A stretch of 6,306 bases of DNA, taken from assembly GCA_002352425.1 (NCBI GenBank), contig DEIK01000056.1, positions 1-6,306 on the forward strand, read 5' to 3'. The translations under genes and the position numbers were made by a program. This DNA is from Rhodobacteraceae bacterium UBA2776. Its GTDB lineage: Bacteria > Pseudomonadota > Alphaproteobacteria > Rhodobacterales > Rhodobacteraceae. Positions 1 through 5,689 of this stretch are shown piece by piece. Each line of letters opens with the position of its first letter. The stretch's first letter is position 1. Under the pieces are notes generated by a model. It had not been told where the DNA came from. It saw only the letters and a list, made by a program, of their open reading frames with translations, and made no database searches.

Positions 1-47
1 TGTCCGACACGGCTGTTGCTATGGCGAAATTCCTATAAGATAACTAT

Positions 48-73
48 GCTCGCCCCATTCATTTGGGGCGGGC
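48..73 (-). terminator. Hairpin just past coaD, possible terminator
   Basis: A perfect 7-bp inverted repeat, CGCCCCA (51-57) and TGGGGCG (64-70), encloses a 6-nt loop. It lies 13 to 38 nt past the coaD stop codon. If read as RNA from the plus strand, the stem extends to 10 bp (48-57 with 64-73) through one G-U pair. Neither side has a convincing U-tract, so it is a weak intrinsic terminator at best, or an RNA 3'-end stabiliser. The rest of 1-85 holds no supportable gene. Confidence 0.35.
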
Positions 74-85
74 AGACCGCCTAAA

Positions 86-577
86 TCAGGCAAATTTGGC
101 AAGCAGCGCCGTTTGCACTTCGGGTGTCACAAACTTGCTGATATCGCCGCCCAGACGGGCAATTTCCTTGACCAGTTTTGAGGCCACCGCTTGGTGCTTG
201 GCCTCGGCCATCAAGAAAACCGTATCAATGCTGTCATCCATTGCGCGGTTCATGCCAACCATCTGATATTCATATTCAAAATCGGCAACAGCCCGCAAGC
301 CGCGGATGATGATCTTGGCGCCAACGTCATTGGCGCAATCAATCAGCAAGTTCTCAAACGGATGCACTATGATTTCGCAACCCGCTTCCTTGGCCAGCGC
401 AGCGCATTCCGACTCAACCATTGCCACCCGTTCCTCAAGCGTGAACATCGGTCCCTTATCGCGGTTGATCGCGACCCCAATGACCAAACGATCCACCAAC
501 GCAGCCCCGCGGCGAATGATATCGACGTGCCCCATGGTGATTGGATCAAAAGTTCCCGGATAAAGTGCGGTGCGCAT
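86..577 (-). CDS. coaD: Phosphopantetheine adenylyltransferase (PPAT)
   Basis: CoaD transfers AMP from ATP to 4'-phosphopantetheine, giving dephospho-CoA and pyrophosphate. This is the penultimate step of coenzyme A synthesis, in the cytoplasm. The 163-residue product has the usual bacterial length of about 160. It opens with the nucleotidyltransferase signature PGTFDPITMGH (residues 7-17); the T-x-G-H element at 14-17 carries the catalytic histidine H17. Further family blocks are RDKGPMFTLEER, the central RGLRAVADFEYEYQMVGMNR, and the late SKLVKEIARLGGDIS. The ATG at 577 follows a GGGG-rich ribosome site about 6 nt upstream, and the first residues match the family start MRTALYPG. The 166-bp gap to the upstream CBS gene contains a promoter-like pair, so transcription is probably its own. 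The copy looks intact and of housekeeping type. Confidence 0.97.
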   Translation of the reverse strand: MRTALYPGTFDPITMGHVDIIRRGAALVDRLVIGVAINRDKGPMFTLEERVAMVESECAALAKEAGCEIIVHPFENLLIDCANDVGAKIIIRGLRAVADFEYEYQMVGMNRAMDDSIDTVFLMAEAKHQAVASKLVKEIARLGGDISKFVTPEVQTALLAKFA

Positions 578-635
578 GGTTGTCCCCTTTTTCAGTCACA
601 CGCACGCAACAATATTGCGCGGCCAATTGCAAGTG

Positions 636-665
636 ATTATCCGCATTCATCCCTGATCGCGACAA
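636..665 (-). promoter_or_regulatory. Candidate sigma-70 promoter of coaD
   Basis: On the minus strand TTGTCG (665-660) is followed after 18 nt by GATAAT (641-636). This matches the TTGACA/TATAAT consensus at 4 and 5 of 6 positions. It would start transcription near 629 and give a leader of about 50 nt before the coaD ATG. It is the best promoter-like pair in the gap, found by eye only. Confidence 0.45.
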
Positions 666-681
666 CATGCACGACCGAAAC

Positions 682-710
682 GCATTTTGGCCCGGCAGGG
701 GACAAAATGC
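682..710. repeat. Perfect 8-bp inverted repeat between CBS gene and coaD
   Basis: GCATTTTG (682-689) is repeated in inverse as CAAAATGC (703-710) around a 13-nt spacer. The spacer itself can form a CCC/GGG inner stem (691-693 with 699-701). The T-run lies in the 5' arm and the A-run in the 3' arm on both strands, opposite to a rho-independent terminator, and no U-tract follows. It ends 17 bp upstream of the candidate coaD -35 box and 34 bp past the CBS stop codon. It could therefore be an operator-like site or a 3'-end RNA hairpin. Confidence 0.5.
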
Positions 711-743
711 TTGGGGCGACGCGCGTAGCGCGGCGCAACCCGG

Positions 744-1178
744 TCAGTGGCCCATGATCATGCCTTCAAGCGCATCTTTTTCCATCGAAAGCTCGGTTAG
801 GCGGGATTTGACCACATCACCCAAAGTGATTAAGCCAACCATCTTGCCGTCTTCAATCACCGGCATGTGGCGGAACCGTCCGTTGGTCATCTTTTCCAGA
901 ATGTCATCGGCTTTGTCGCCCAGCCCACAGGTCACAAGGTTCTTGGTCATCATGTCATCAACCAAATCGGCCATGCAGGTCGCGCCGCGTTTGCCCAATT
1001 CGCGCACAATATCGCGTTCTGACAAAATGCCTTCTGCCGTGTCCCCTGTCGCTGAAACCACCACTGACCCAATCCGGTTGTTTGACAATACAGACGCTGC
1101 ATCGGCCACGCTGGTTCCCGGTTTGATGGTGAAAACACCGTCTGTAGATTTGGATTTCAGGATTTGTTGGACGAGCAT
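744..1178 (-). CDS. Paired CBS domain protein (Bateman module)
   Basis: The 144-residue protein consists of little more than two CBS domains, at about residues 8-70 and 76-138. Paired CBS domains usually sense adenine nucleotides such as AMP, ATP or NAD(H), or S-adenosylmethionine, and regulate a partner. Each repeat ends in the typical ribose-contacting S/T-x-x-D element: SERD at 53-56 and TLGD at 118-121. The second repeat also has the common GRFRHMPV block (100-107). There is no catalytic domain, signal peptide or membrane segment, so the product is a free-standing cytoplasmic sensor whose partner is not evident here. The ATG at 1178 was chosen over in-frame starts at 1193 and 1262. It has an AGAGG ribosome site 7 nt upstream, and the family start MLVQQIL falls exactly there. 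It lies 83 bp after the LysR gene on the same strand. Confidence 0.9.
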   Translation of the reverse strand: MLVQQILKSKSTDGVFTIKPGTSVADAASVLSNNRIGSVVVSATGDTAEGILSERDIVRELGKRGATCMADLVDDMMTKNLVTCGLGDKADDILEKMTNGRFRHMPVIEDGKMVGLITLGDVVKSRLTELSMEKDALEGMIMGH

Positions 1179-1223
1179 GGGCAGACCTCTCATATCGGTT
1201 TCGTGGACCCCCAAGGTCCCCCA

Positions 1224-1243
1224 CCTTCGACATTCTGTCAAGG
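1224..1243 (-). promoter_or_regulatory. Consensus -35 box within a bulged dyad, upstream of CBS gene
   Basis: On the minus strand a perfect TTGACA (1241-1236) lies 58 nt upstream of the CBS start. It sits within an imperfect dyad in which CCTT (1224-1227) and GACA (1229-1232) pair with TGTC (1236-1239) and AAGG (1240-1243), with one bulged base. No good -10 box follows at 16 to 18 nt. A smaller GGACC-N5-GGTCC inverted repeat (1205-1219) lies between this site and the gene. It may be a regulated promoter for the CBS gene or a 3' hairpin of the LysR transcript, which ends at 1262. Confidence 0.3.
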
Positions 1244-1261
1244 TAAAGCCCCAGAAAACCA

Positions 1262-2158
1262 CTAGGTGGCCCCTTCCAGCAGCGCCACCTCGCGCCGCAA
1301 CCCTAAGGTGACAGCCTCGGCGAAACGGTTCAACCGCTCAACCCGACGGTCATCCAAATGGCGCACCAGATAAAAGGTCCGCGTCAGTGAAATCTTATCC
1401 TCCAACACGCGGCGAATATCCGGCAAGGTCGGCATGCAAAAGTCATGCACAATCGCCAGCCCTGCCCCTTGGCGCACCCAATTGACCTGCACAGCCACCG
1501 AATTGGACGCCAAAGTCACGCGGTCCACGCCGGTTTGACCCAAATAGTCGACCTCTTTGTCGAAAATCATATCTGGAATGTAACCAATCACCCGATGCCC
1601 CTTTAGGTCTTTTAGGGTTTTAATCTTTGGATGCGCGTCCAAATACCCCTGTGTGGCCGCCAGATGCAGCTTATAGTCCGCGATCTTTTGCGCCATCAAA
1701 CGCCCGGCTGTTGGGCGCGACAGGGTGATCGCCATGTCGGCCTCGCGTTTGGACAGGTTGAACACCCGCGGTAGGGCCACGATCTGCACTTCCAACCCCG
1801 GATTTTCGTCGCAAATCGCCGCACAGACCTGCGGCAACAGATAGTTAGCTGATCCATCCGGTGCCCCGATCCGCACCACGCCCGACAATTGCCCCGCTTC
1901 GCCATGAACCTCCTCGGCCCCCTGCGCCAGCGCGGTTTCAGCCCGCATGGCATGGGCCAGCAATCGCTCGCCCTCGCTGTTCAGAACATAGCCCTGCACT
2001 GATTTGGCAAACAACGCCGCCCCCAGCCGTTCTTCCAGCCGCGCAACCCGTCGCCCCACCGTGGCGGGGTCCATTTTCAACGTCTTTCCGGCCTTGGACA
2101 GGCTTTCACCCCGCCCCACCGCCAAAAAAACCCGCATATCGTCCCAGTCATAACTCAT
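1262..2158 (-). CDS. LysR-family transcriptional regulator, divergent from mmsA
   Basis: The 298-residue product has the usual LysR length and layout. A winged helix-turn-helix lies at about residues 5-65, with VFLAVGRGESLSKAGKTL followed by the recognition-helix block DPATVGRRVARLEERLGAALF (30-50). A linker and a periplasmic-binding-protein-like effector domain (about 90-290) beginning VRIGAPDGS follow. LysR proteins commonly control the divergent neighbour, so mmsA, 122 bp away, is the likely target with a pathway intermediate as effector; this is inference. The frame is open up to 2236, and ATG codons exist at 2176 and 2236. The ATG at 2158 was chosen because GGAG lies 8 nt upstream and because the family's DNA-binding domain starts within a few residues. 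Start 2236 would consume most of the promoter region. The effector cannot be read from sequence. Confidence 0.92.
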   Translation of the reverse strand: MSYDWDDMRVFLAVGRGESLSKAGKTLKMDPATVGRRVARLEERLGAALFAKSVQGYVLNSEGERLLAHAMRAETALAQGAEEVHGEAGQLSGVVRIGAPDGSANYLLPQVCAAICDENPGLEVQIVALPRVFNLSKREADMAITLSRPTAGRLMAQKIADYKLHLAATQGYLDAHPKIKTLKDLKGHRVIGYIPDMIFDKEVDYLGQTGVDRVTLASNSVAVQVNWVRQGAGLAIVHDFCMPTLPDIRRVLEDKISLTRTFYLVRHLDDRRVERLNRFAEAVTLGLRREVALLEGAT

Positions 2159-2216
2159 TGATACCACTCCGCTCATATACCTATATTTTTGCAATACACC
2201 TTTGAGAAACTGGCCC

Positions 2217-2245
2217 TTTTCATGGCATTTATGCAAGGCTAAACT
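2217..2245 (+). promoter_or_regulatory. Candidate mmsA promoter with internal dyad
   Basis: TTTTCA (2217-2222) and TAAACT (2240-2245) are separated by 17 bp and each match the sigma-70 consensus at 4 of 6 positions. Transcription would start near 2252, about 29 nt before the mmsA ATG. The spacer holds GCAT-TT-ATGC (2225-2234), a perfect short dyad well placed for a regulator such as the divergent LysR protein. An AGAGGA ribosome site (2268-2273) precedes the ATG. No clear LysR T-N11-A box was established. The promoter call is by eye. Confidence 0.3.
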
Positions 2246-2280
2246 GCGCCCAACCCAAACCCAACCGAGAGGATTCGATT

Positions 2281-3780
2281 ATGGACATAGGACACTTTAT
2301 CAACGGTAAGATGGTCAAAGGCACCTCAGGCCAACAAGGCGACATCATGAACCCCGCCACTGGCGAAGTTCAGTATAAGGTTGATCTGGCCTCGGCCGCC
2401 GAAATGGACGCCGCCGTCGAAATCGCTGCCGCTGCGCAGCCTGCTTGGGGCGCGAAAAACGCCCAAGTGCGTGGCCGTGTGATGATGGCGATGGTTGGCC
2501 TGATCAACCGCGACATGGACAAATTGGCCGAGGCGCTGTCGCGCGAACACGGCAAAACCATCCCTGACGCCAAAGGCGATCTGCAACGTGGCCTGGAAGT
2601 GGTGGAATACTGCATCGGTGCTGCTGAATTGCTGAAAGGCGAATACACTGTTGGCGCGGGCACCGGCATTGATATGTATTCCATGAAACAACCACTGGGT
2701 GTTGTTGGCTCGATCATGCCGTTCAATTTCCCTGCAATGATGCCACTTTGGCATATTGCGCCTGCGCTGGCTTGTGGCAACGCCATCATCCTGAAACCAA
2801 GCGAGCGTGACCCATCGGTGCCAATGATGCTGGCCGCCTTGTTCGTAGAAGCCGGTCTGCCCGAAGGCGTTTTCCAAGTTGTGAACGGCAAAAACGAAGC
2901 TGTTGACGCATTGCTGGACAATGAAACCGTTCAAGGCATCTCGTTTGTGGGCTCCACCCCTGTCGCGCAATATATCTACAGCCGCGCAACGGCCAACGGC
3001 AAACGCGCACAGTGCTTTGGTGGTGCTAAAAACCACATGGTTATCATGCCCGACGCAGATATGGATCAAGCGGCTGACGCGATCGTTGGTGCCGGCTTTG
3101 GCGCGGCAGGTGAGCGCTGCATGGCGATTTCGGTCGCCGTACCTGTTGGCGAAGGCACTGCGGATCGTTTGTTGGAGAAACTGGTTCCACGGGTCGAAAA
3201 ACTGCGCGTCGCGCCTTACACCGACGGTGACGATGTCGATTACGGCCCCGTCGTTTCCCAAGACGCCAAAGACCGCATCATGGGTCTGATCCAAAGCGGC
3301 GTTGACCAAGGTGCTGATCTGGTGATCGACAACCGTGATTTCAAACTACAGGGTTACGAAAAAGGCTTCTTTGTTGGCCCACACCTGTTTGACAACGTCA
3401 CCACTGATATGGAAATCTACAAGACCGAAATCTTTGGTCCTGTTGTTTGTACCGTGCGTGCGGAAACATACGATGATGCGCTGAAAATGGTGATCGACCA
3501 TGAATATGGCAACGGCACCGCGATTTTCACCCGTGATGGCGACACCGCGCGTGACTTCTCGGCGCGCGTCAATATCGGCATGGTTGGTATCAACGTGCCT
3601 GTGCCAGTGCCGCTGGCCTATCACAGCTTTGGCGGGTGGAAAAAATCAATGTTTGGCGATTTGAACCAGCATGGACATGACTCGTTCAAATTCTACAGCC
3701 GGACCAAAACCGTGACATCGCGCTGGCCGTCAGGCATCCGTGAAGGCGGCGAATTCCACTTTAAAGCCATTGATGATTGA
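2281..3780 (+). CDS. mmsA: CoA-acylating methylmalonate-semialdehyde dehydrogenase
   Basis: This enzyme oxidises methylmalonate semialdehyde (or malonate semialdehyde) with NAD+ and CoA to propionyl-CoA (or acetyl-CoA), releasing CO2. It serves valine and thymine breakdown and, as IolA, inositol breakdown; it is cytoplasmic and usually tetrameric. The 499-residue length is typical. Visible aldehyde dehydrogenase features are the PFNFP motif with N149, the nucleotide-site block AIILKPSERDP, and the catalytic cysteine C280 in GERCMAIS. The hydrolytic ALDH motif ELGG is replaced by CFGGAKNH, so the general-base glutamate is absent, as expected for the CoA-dependent subfamily. R279, and probably R103 in QRGLEVVE, correspond to the two arginines that mark this group. 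The ATG has an AGAGGA ribosome site 7 nt upstream. A strong terminator 20 bp downstream suggests a single-gene transcript. Confidence 0.96.
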   Translation: MDIGHFINGKMVKGTSGQQGDIMNPATGEVQYKVDLASAAEMDAAVEIAAAAQPAWGAKNAQVRGRVMMAMVGLINRDMDKLAEALSREHGKTIPDAKGDLQRGLEVVEYCIGAAELLKGEYTVGAGTGIDMYSMKQPLGVVGSIMPFNFPAMMPLWHIAPALACGNAIILKPSERDPSVPMMLAALFVEAGLPEGVFQVVNGKNEAVDALLDNETVQGISFVGSTPVAQYIYSRATANGKRAQCFGGAKNHMVIMPDADMDQAADAIVGAGFGAAGERCMAISVAVPVGEGTADRLLEKLVPRVEKLRVAPYTDGDDVDYGPVVSQDAKDRIMGLIQSGVDQGADLVIDNRDFKLQGYEKGFFVGPHLFDNVTTDMEIYKTEIFGPVVCTVRAETYDDALKMVIDHEYGNGTAIFTRDGDTARDFSARVNIGMVGINVPVPVPLAYHSFGGWKKSMFGDLNQHGHDSFKFYSRTKTVTSRWPSGIREGGEFHFKAIDD

Positions 3781-3799
3781 TCCAACCCTCATCTAAGCC

Positions 3800-3832
3800 A
3801 AAAAAGCCCCCGATGAACGTCGGGGGCTTTTT
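3800..3832. terminator. Bidirectional rho-independent terminator
   Basis: A 13-bp perfect stem pairs 3801-3813 (AAAAAGCCCCCGA) with 3820-3832 (TCGGGGGCTTTTT), closing a 6-nt loop. A GC-rich core flanked by an A-run on one side and a T-run on the other is the textbook form working in both directions. It lies 20 bp past the mmsA stop and 18 bp past the stop of the convergent DsrE-family gene, so it can end both transcripts. Confidence 0.95.
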
Positions 3833-3850
3833 CAATTCAGCGGTCTGAAT

Positions 3851-4312
3851 TTACCAGGACAATGTTTTGACATTGGGGTCAAACAACAGCCCTTCAACCA
3901 GGGGCCATTTGCCCATCACAACGCCGTCGATATAGTCTTCTTTGGTCAGCCCTGCCGCCTTTGAACAGGCGCCGCACATGATCACTTGACCACCATCAGC
4001 AATGAAATCGGCCAGCATATCCTGAATCGACTTACCATCAGCCGCCATCAACCCATGCACGTGGCTCGGACGCTTTTTGTCAGCCAAATAGACAGCGCGC
4101 ACGTTCAGCCAGATCGCCACAGGTTCATGGCCACCTTTCAAGGCTTTTTGGTGGGCAAATGAAATGGCCTTGGCCGCTGCCCAAGTGTCATCGGTGGTTA
4201 GATTGACGAACAATCCCGTTTTATCGGCCTCGGCATGGGCGGTGTGAACGGGGGCTAGGGTTGCGGCCGCCAAAAAGACTGCGGCCAGTAGGATTTTGAT
4301 AAAGTGACGCAT
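3851..4312 (-). CDS. Exported DsrE/DsrF-family protein
   Basis: The 153-residue product starts with a Sec-type signal peptide: positive n-region MRHFIK, a hydrophobic core at about residues 7-21, and a likely cut after AHA at 27. The mature part of about 126 residues is a single DsrE-like domain, from TGLFVNLTTDD (32-42) to the C-terminus. It carries a C-x-x-C pair, C113 and C116, in VIMCGACSKAAGL, where this family often has its reactive cysteine. DsrE-fold proteins bind or relay sulfur or act in thiol redox; the partner of this periplasmic form is unknown. The ATG at 4312 has GGAG 6 nt upstream. The ATG at 4324 (AGGGGGG about 10 nt upstream) adds only MESK and cannot be excluded. A CRP/FNR-type box centred 62 bp upstream suggests control by oxygen or nitrogen oxides. 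The gene runs convergent to mmsA and divergent from ybdK. Confidence 0.88.
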   Translation of the reverse strand: MRHFIKILLAAVFLAAATLAPVHTAHAEADKTGLFVNLTTDDTWAAAKAISFAHQKALKGGHEPVAIWLNVRAVYLADKKRPSHVHGLMAADGKSIQDMLADFIADGGQVIMCGACSKAAGLTKEDYIDGVVMGKWPLVEGLLFDPNVKTLSW

Positions 4313-4367
4313 TTTGCTCTCCATTTTGCATGTCCCCCCTTCATGGCAGCCTGAACAGGGTGTGAAA

Positions 4368-4381
4368 TTGACTTGTGTCAA
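4368..4381. promoter_or_regulatory. FNR/DNR-type operator TTGAC-N4-GTCAA
   Basis: TTGACTTGTGTCAA is a perfect dyad with 5-bp arms and a 4-bp spacer. It fits the TTGA-N6-TCAA core used by CRP/FNR-superfamily regulators such as FNR/FnrL, DNR, NNR and NnrR. The centre at 4374.5 is 62 bp from the DsrE ATG. Activation at the usual -41.5 spacing would put the transcript start near 4333, just upstream of that gene's GGAG ribosome site. For ybdK the same spacing gives a start near 4416 and a leader of about 64 nt. The regulator itself is not in the window. Confidence 0.6.
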
Positions 4382-4402
4382 ACATTCCGGCACTGGAAGG
4401 TT

Positions 4403-4418
4403 TTTGTCCTGCGACAAA
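4403..4418. repeat. Second perfect dyad TTTGTC-N4-GACAAA
   Basis: TTTGTC (4403-4408) and GACAAA (4413-4418) form a perfect 6-bp inverted repeat around CTGC. The centre is 36 bp from that of the FNR-type box and about 69 bp upstream of the ybdK ATG. It could be an operator for a dimeric regulator or a small hairpin in the ybdK leader. I cannot assign it to a known regulator. Confidence 0.5.
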
Positions 4419-4465
4419 TCCACCCAAGACTTGCAGAGTCACCATTTTCCTGCTGAAATCCCCTT

Positions 4466-4474
4466 AAGGAGGTG
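4466..4474 (+). promoter_or_regulatory. Full-consensus Shine-Dalgarno of ybdK
   Basis: AAGGAGGTG matches the 16S rRNA 3'-end complement over nine bases, the strongest ribosome site in the window. GGAGG ends 7 nt before the ATG at 4480. It rules out the in-frame GTG at 4474, which is the last codon-length overlap of this site, as the start. Efficient translation of ybdK is expected. Confidence 0.9.
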
Positions 4475-4479
4475 TGACC

Positions 4480-5613
4480 ATGGCCAAAACCGATCCAGAT
4501 TTCACCATCGGCGTCGAAGAAGAGTATCTTTTGGTTGACCAAGTCACCCTTGAGTTGGCCCGCGCGCCGCAAGACATGATGGACGCCTGCGTGGCGGAAA
4601 TGGGTGATCAGGTCAGTCCTGAATTTCTGCAATGTCAAATCGAGGTTGGCACCAAAGTCTGCCAAACTATTGGCGAGGCGCGTGACGATCTAAAACGTCT
4701 GCGCAGCCGTATCAGTAAACAGGCCGCGGATCACGGATTGGTGCCCATCGCTGCCTCATGCCATCCGTTTGCCGATTGGAAAGATCAACATCACACCGAC
4801 AAAGACCGCTATAACGCGCTGCAAAAAGACCTGGCTGGCGTGGTGCGTCGAATGCTGATTTGCGGCATGCATGTGCATGTGGGCATCGGCCAAAAAGACC
4901 TGCGCATTGATCTGATGAACCAGCTGACCTATTTCTTGCCCCATTTGCTGGCGCTCTCGGCCTCTTCTCCGTTTTGGCAAGGCGATGACACCGGATTGGC
5001 CAGCTATCGGCTGACGGTCTTTGACAACCTGCCCCGCACCGGTCTGCCGCCACAGTTGCGCAGCTGGGGTGAGTATGAGCGCAGCGTCAAGGCGCTAACC
5101 GATCTTGACGTCATCGAGGACAGCAGCAAAATCTGGTGGGATTTACGCCCGTCGTCTAAATTTCCGACAATAGAATCAAGGATTTGCGATGTTTCGCCGC
5201 GATTGGAACACGCCCTGTCAATGGCCGCTCTCACCCAATGCGTGACGCGGATGCTGTGGCGGTTGTCCAACAAAAACCAACGCTGGCGGCTCTATGACAA
5301 CTTCTTGGTGGCCGAAAACCGTTGGCGCGCGCAACGCTACGGTGTCACGGGCGGCATGATCGACTTTGGCCGTGGCCAGATCGTGCCGATGGCTGAACTG
5401 GTCGCGGAATTGGTGGACATGCTGGCCGAGGATTCAGAGGCCCTAGAGTGCAGCGCCGAGATCGAGACCCTGCTCGACATCACCGCCAAGGGCAACAGTG
5501 CCGACCGTCAACGCGCCAATTATGAGGCCGCATTGGCGACGGGGAAGTCCAGGGACGAGGCCCTGCGCGATGTGGTGCGCCATTTGATCGACGAATACCA
5601 CACGGACTTGTGA
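4480..5613 (+). CDS. ybdK: Carboxylate-amine ligase, YbdK/GCS2 family
   Basis: The product belongs to the glutamate-cysteine ligase type 2 family, ATP-dependent ligases that join a carboxylate (usually the gamma-carboxyl of glutamate) to an amine. E. coli YbdK, 372 residues, shows weak gamma-glutamylcysteine ligase activity and its physiological substrate is uncertain. This protein has 377 residues. Visible motifs are the N-terminal FTIGVEEEYLL (8-18), whose acidic residues are expected to bind Mg-ATP, GMHVHVGI with H131 and H133 (129-136), IESRICD (231-237), and ENRWRAQRYG (279-288). It has no signal peptide and is cytoplasmic. A role in making a small thiol or gamma-glutamyl compound is possible but not shown, and classical glutathione synthesis need not depend on it. 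It lies divergent from the DsrE gene and 76 bp before the cupredoxin gene on the same strand. Confidence 0.92.
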   Translation: MAKTDPDFTIGVEEEYLLVDQVTLELARAPQDMMDACVAEMGDQVSPEFLQCQIEVGTKVCQTIGEARDDLKRLRSRISKQAADHGLVPIAASCHPFADWKDQHHTDKDRYNALQKDLAGVVRRMLICGMHVHVGIGQKDLRIDLMNQLTYFLPHLLALSASSPFWQGDDTGLASYRLTVFDNLPRTGLPPQLRSWGEYERSVKALTDLDVIEDSSKIWWDLRPSSKFPTIESRICDVSPRLEHALSMAALTQCVTRMLWRLSNKNQRWRLYDNFLVAENRWRAQRYGVTGGMIDFGRGQIVPMAELVAELVDMLAEDSEALECSAEIETLLDITAKGNSADRQRANYEAALATGKSRDEALRDVVRHLIDEYHTDL

Positions 5614-5656
5614 AACGCCTGTAGACTTGAGTTTTGCGCGAAAATAGAGCAGCATC

Positions 5657-5668
5657 AATCTATAGATT
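5657..5668. promoter_or_regulatory. 12-bp palindrome upstream of cupredoxin gene
   Basis: AATCTATAGATT is a perfect 12-bp palindrome ending 21 bp before the cupredoxin ATG and 9 bp before its AAAAGGA ribosome site. Its centre contains TATAGA (5661-5666), which resembles a -10 box, but no good -35 box lies 16 to 18 bp upstream. It may be an operator overlapping a promoter, or an AT-rich coincidence. Confidence 0.35.
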
Positions 5669-5689
5669 TCATCAAAAAAGGATTGTTCA

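Noticed and set aside
3..38. Possible C-terminal end of a plus-strand gene reading SDTAVAMAKFL then stop
   Set aside because: Only eleven codons are visible, and the other two plus-strand frames also stay open to 43 and 84. There is nothing to recognise, so it was not called.
2159..2236. Longer LysR reading frame starting at 2236
   Set aside because: It would place the start far upstream of the helix-turn-helix and cover the mmsA promoter region. The ATG at 2158 has a proper ribosome site.
2272..2276. GATTC (a CcrM-type GANTC methylation site) between the mmsA ribosome site and ATG
   Set aside because: GANTC is frequent enough by chance, and a single site gives no evidence for methylation-dependent control.
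2326..3309. Long minus-strand open frame opposite mmsA (327 codons)
   Set aside because: It is antisense to a clearly conserved enzyme and shows no recognisable domain. It is a shadow created by codon bias on the coding strand.
4313..4423. In-frame upstream extension of the DsrE gene containing a CSGCH heme-c-like motif
   Set aside because: Using the ATG at 4423 would bury the signal peptide inside the protein and make the FNR-type box coding. No ribosome site supports it, while the starts at 4312 and 4324 have one. The C-x-x-C-H is most likely chance.
4428..4440. GACT-N5-AGTC inverted repeat upstream of ybdK
   Set aside because: Four-base arms are expected by chance in a region of this size, and it is weaker than the two dyads already listed.
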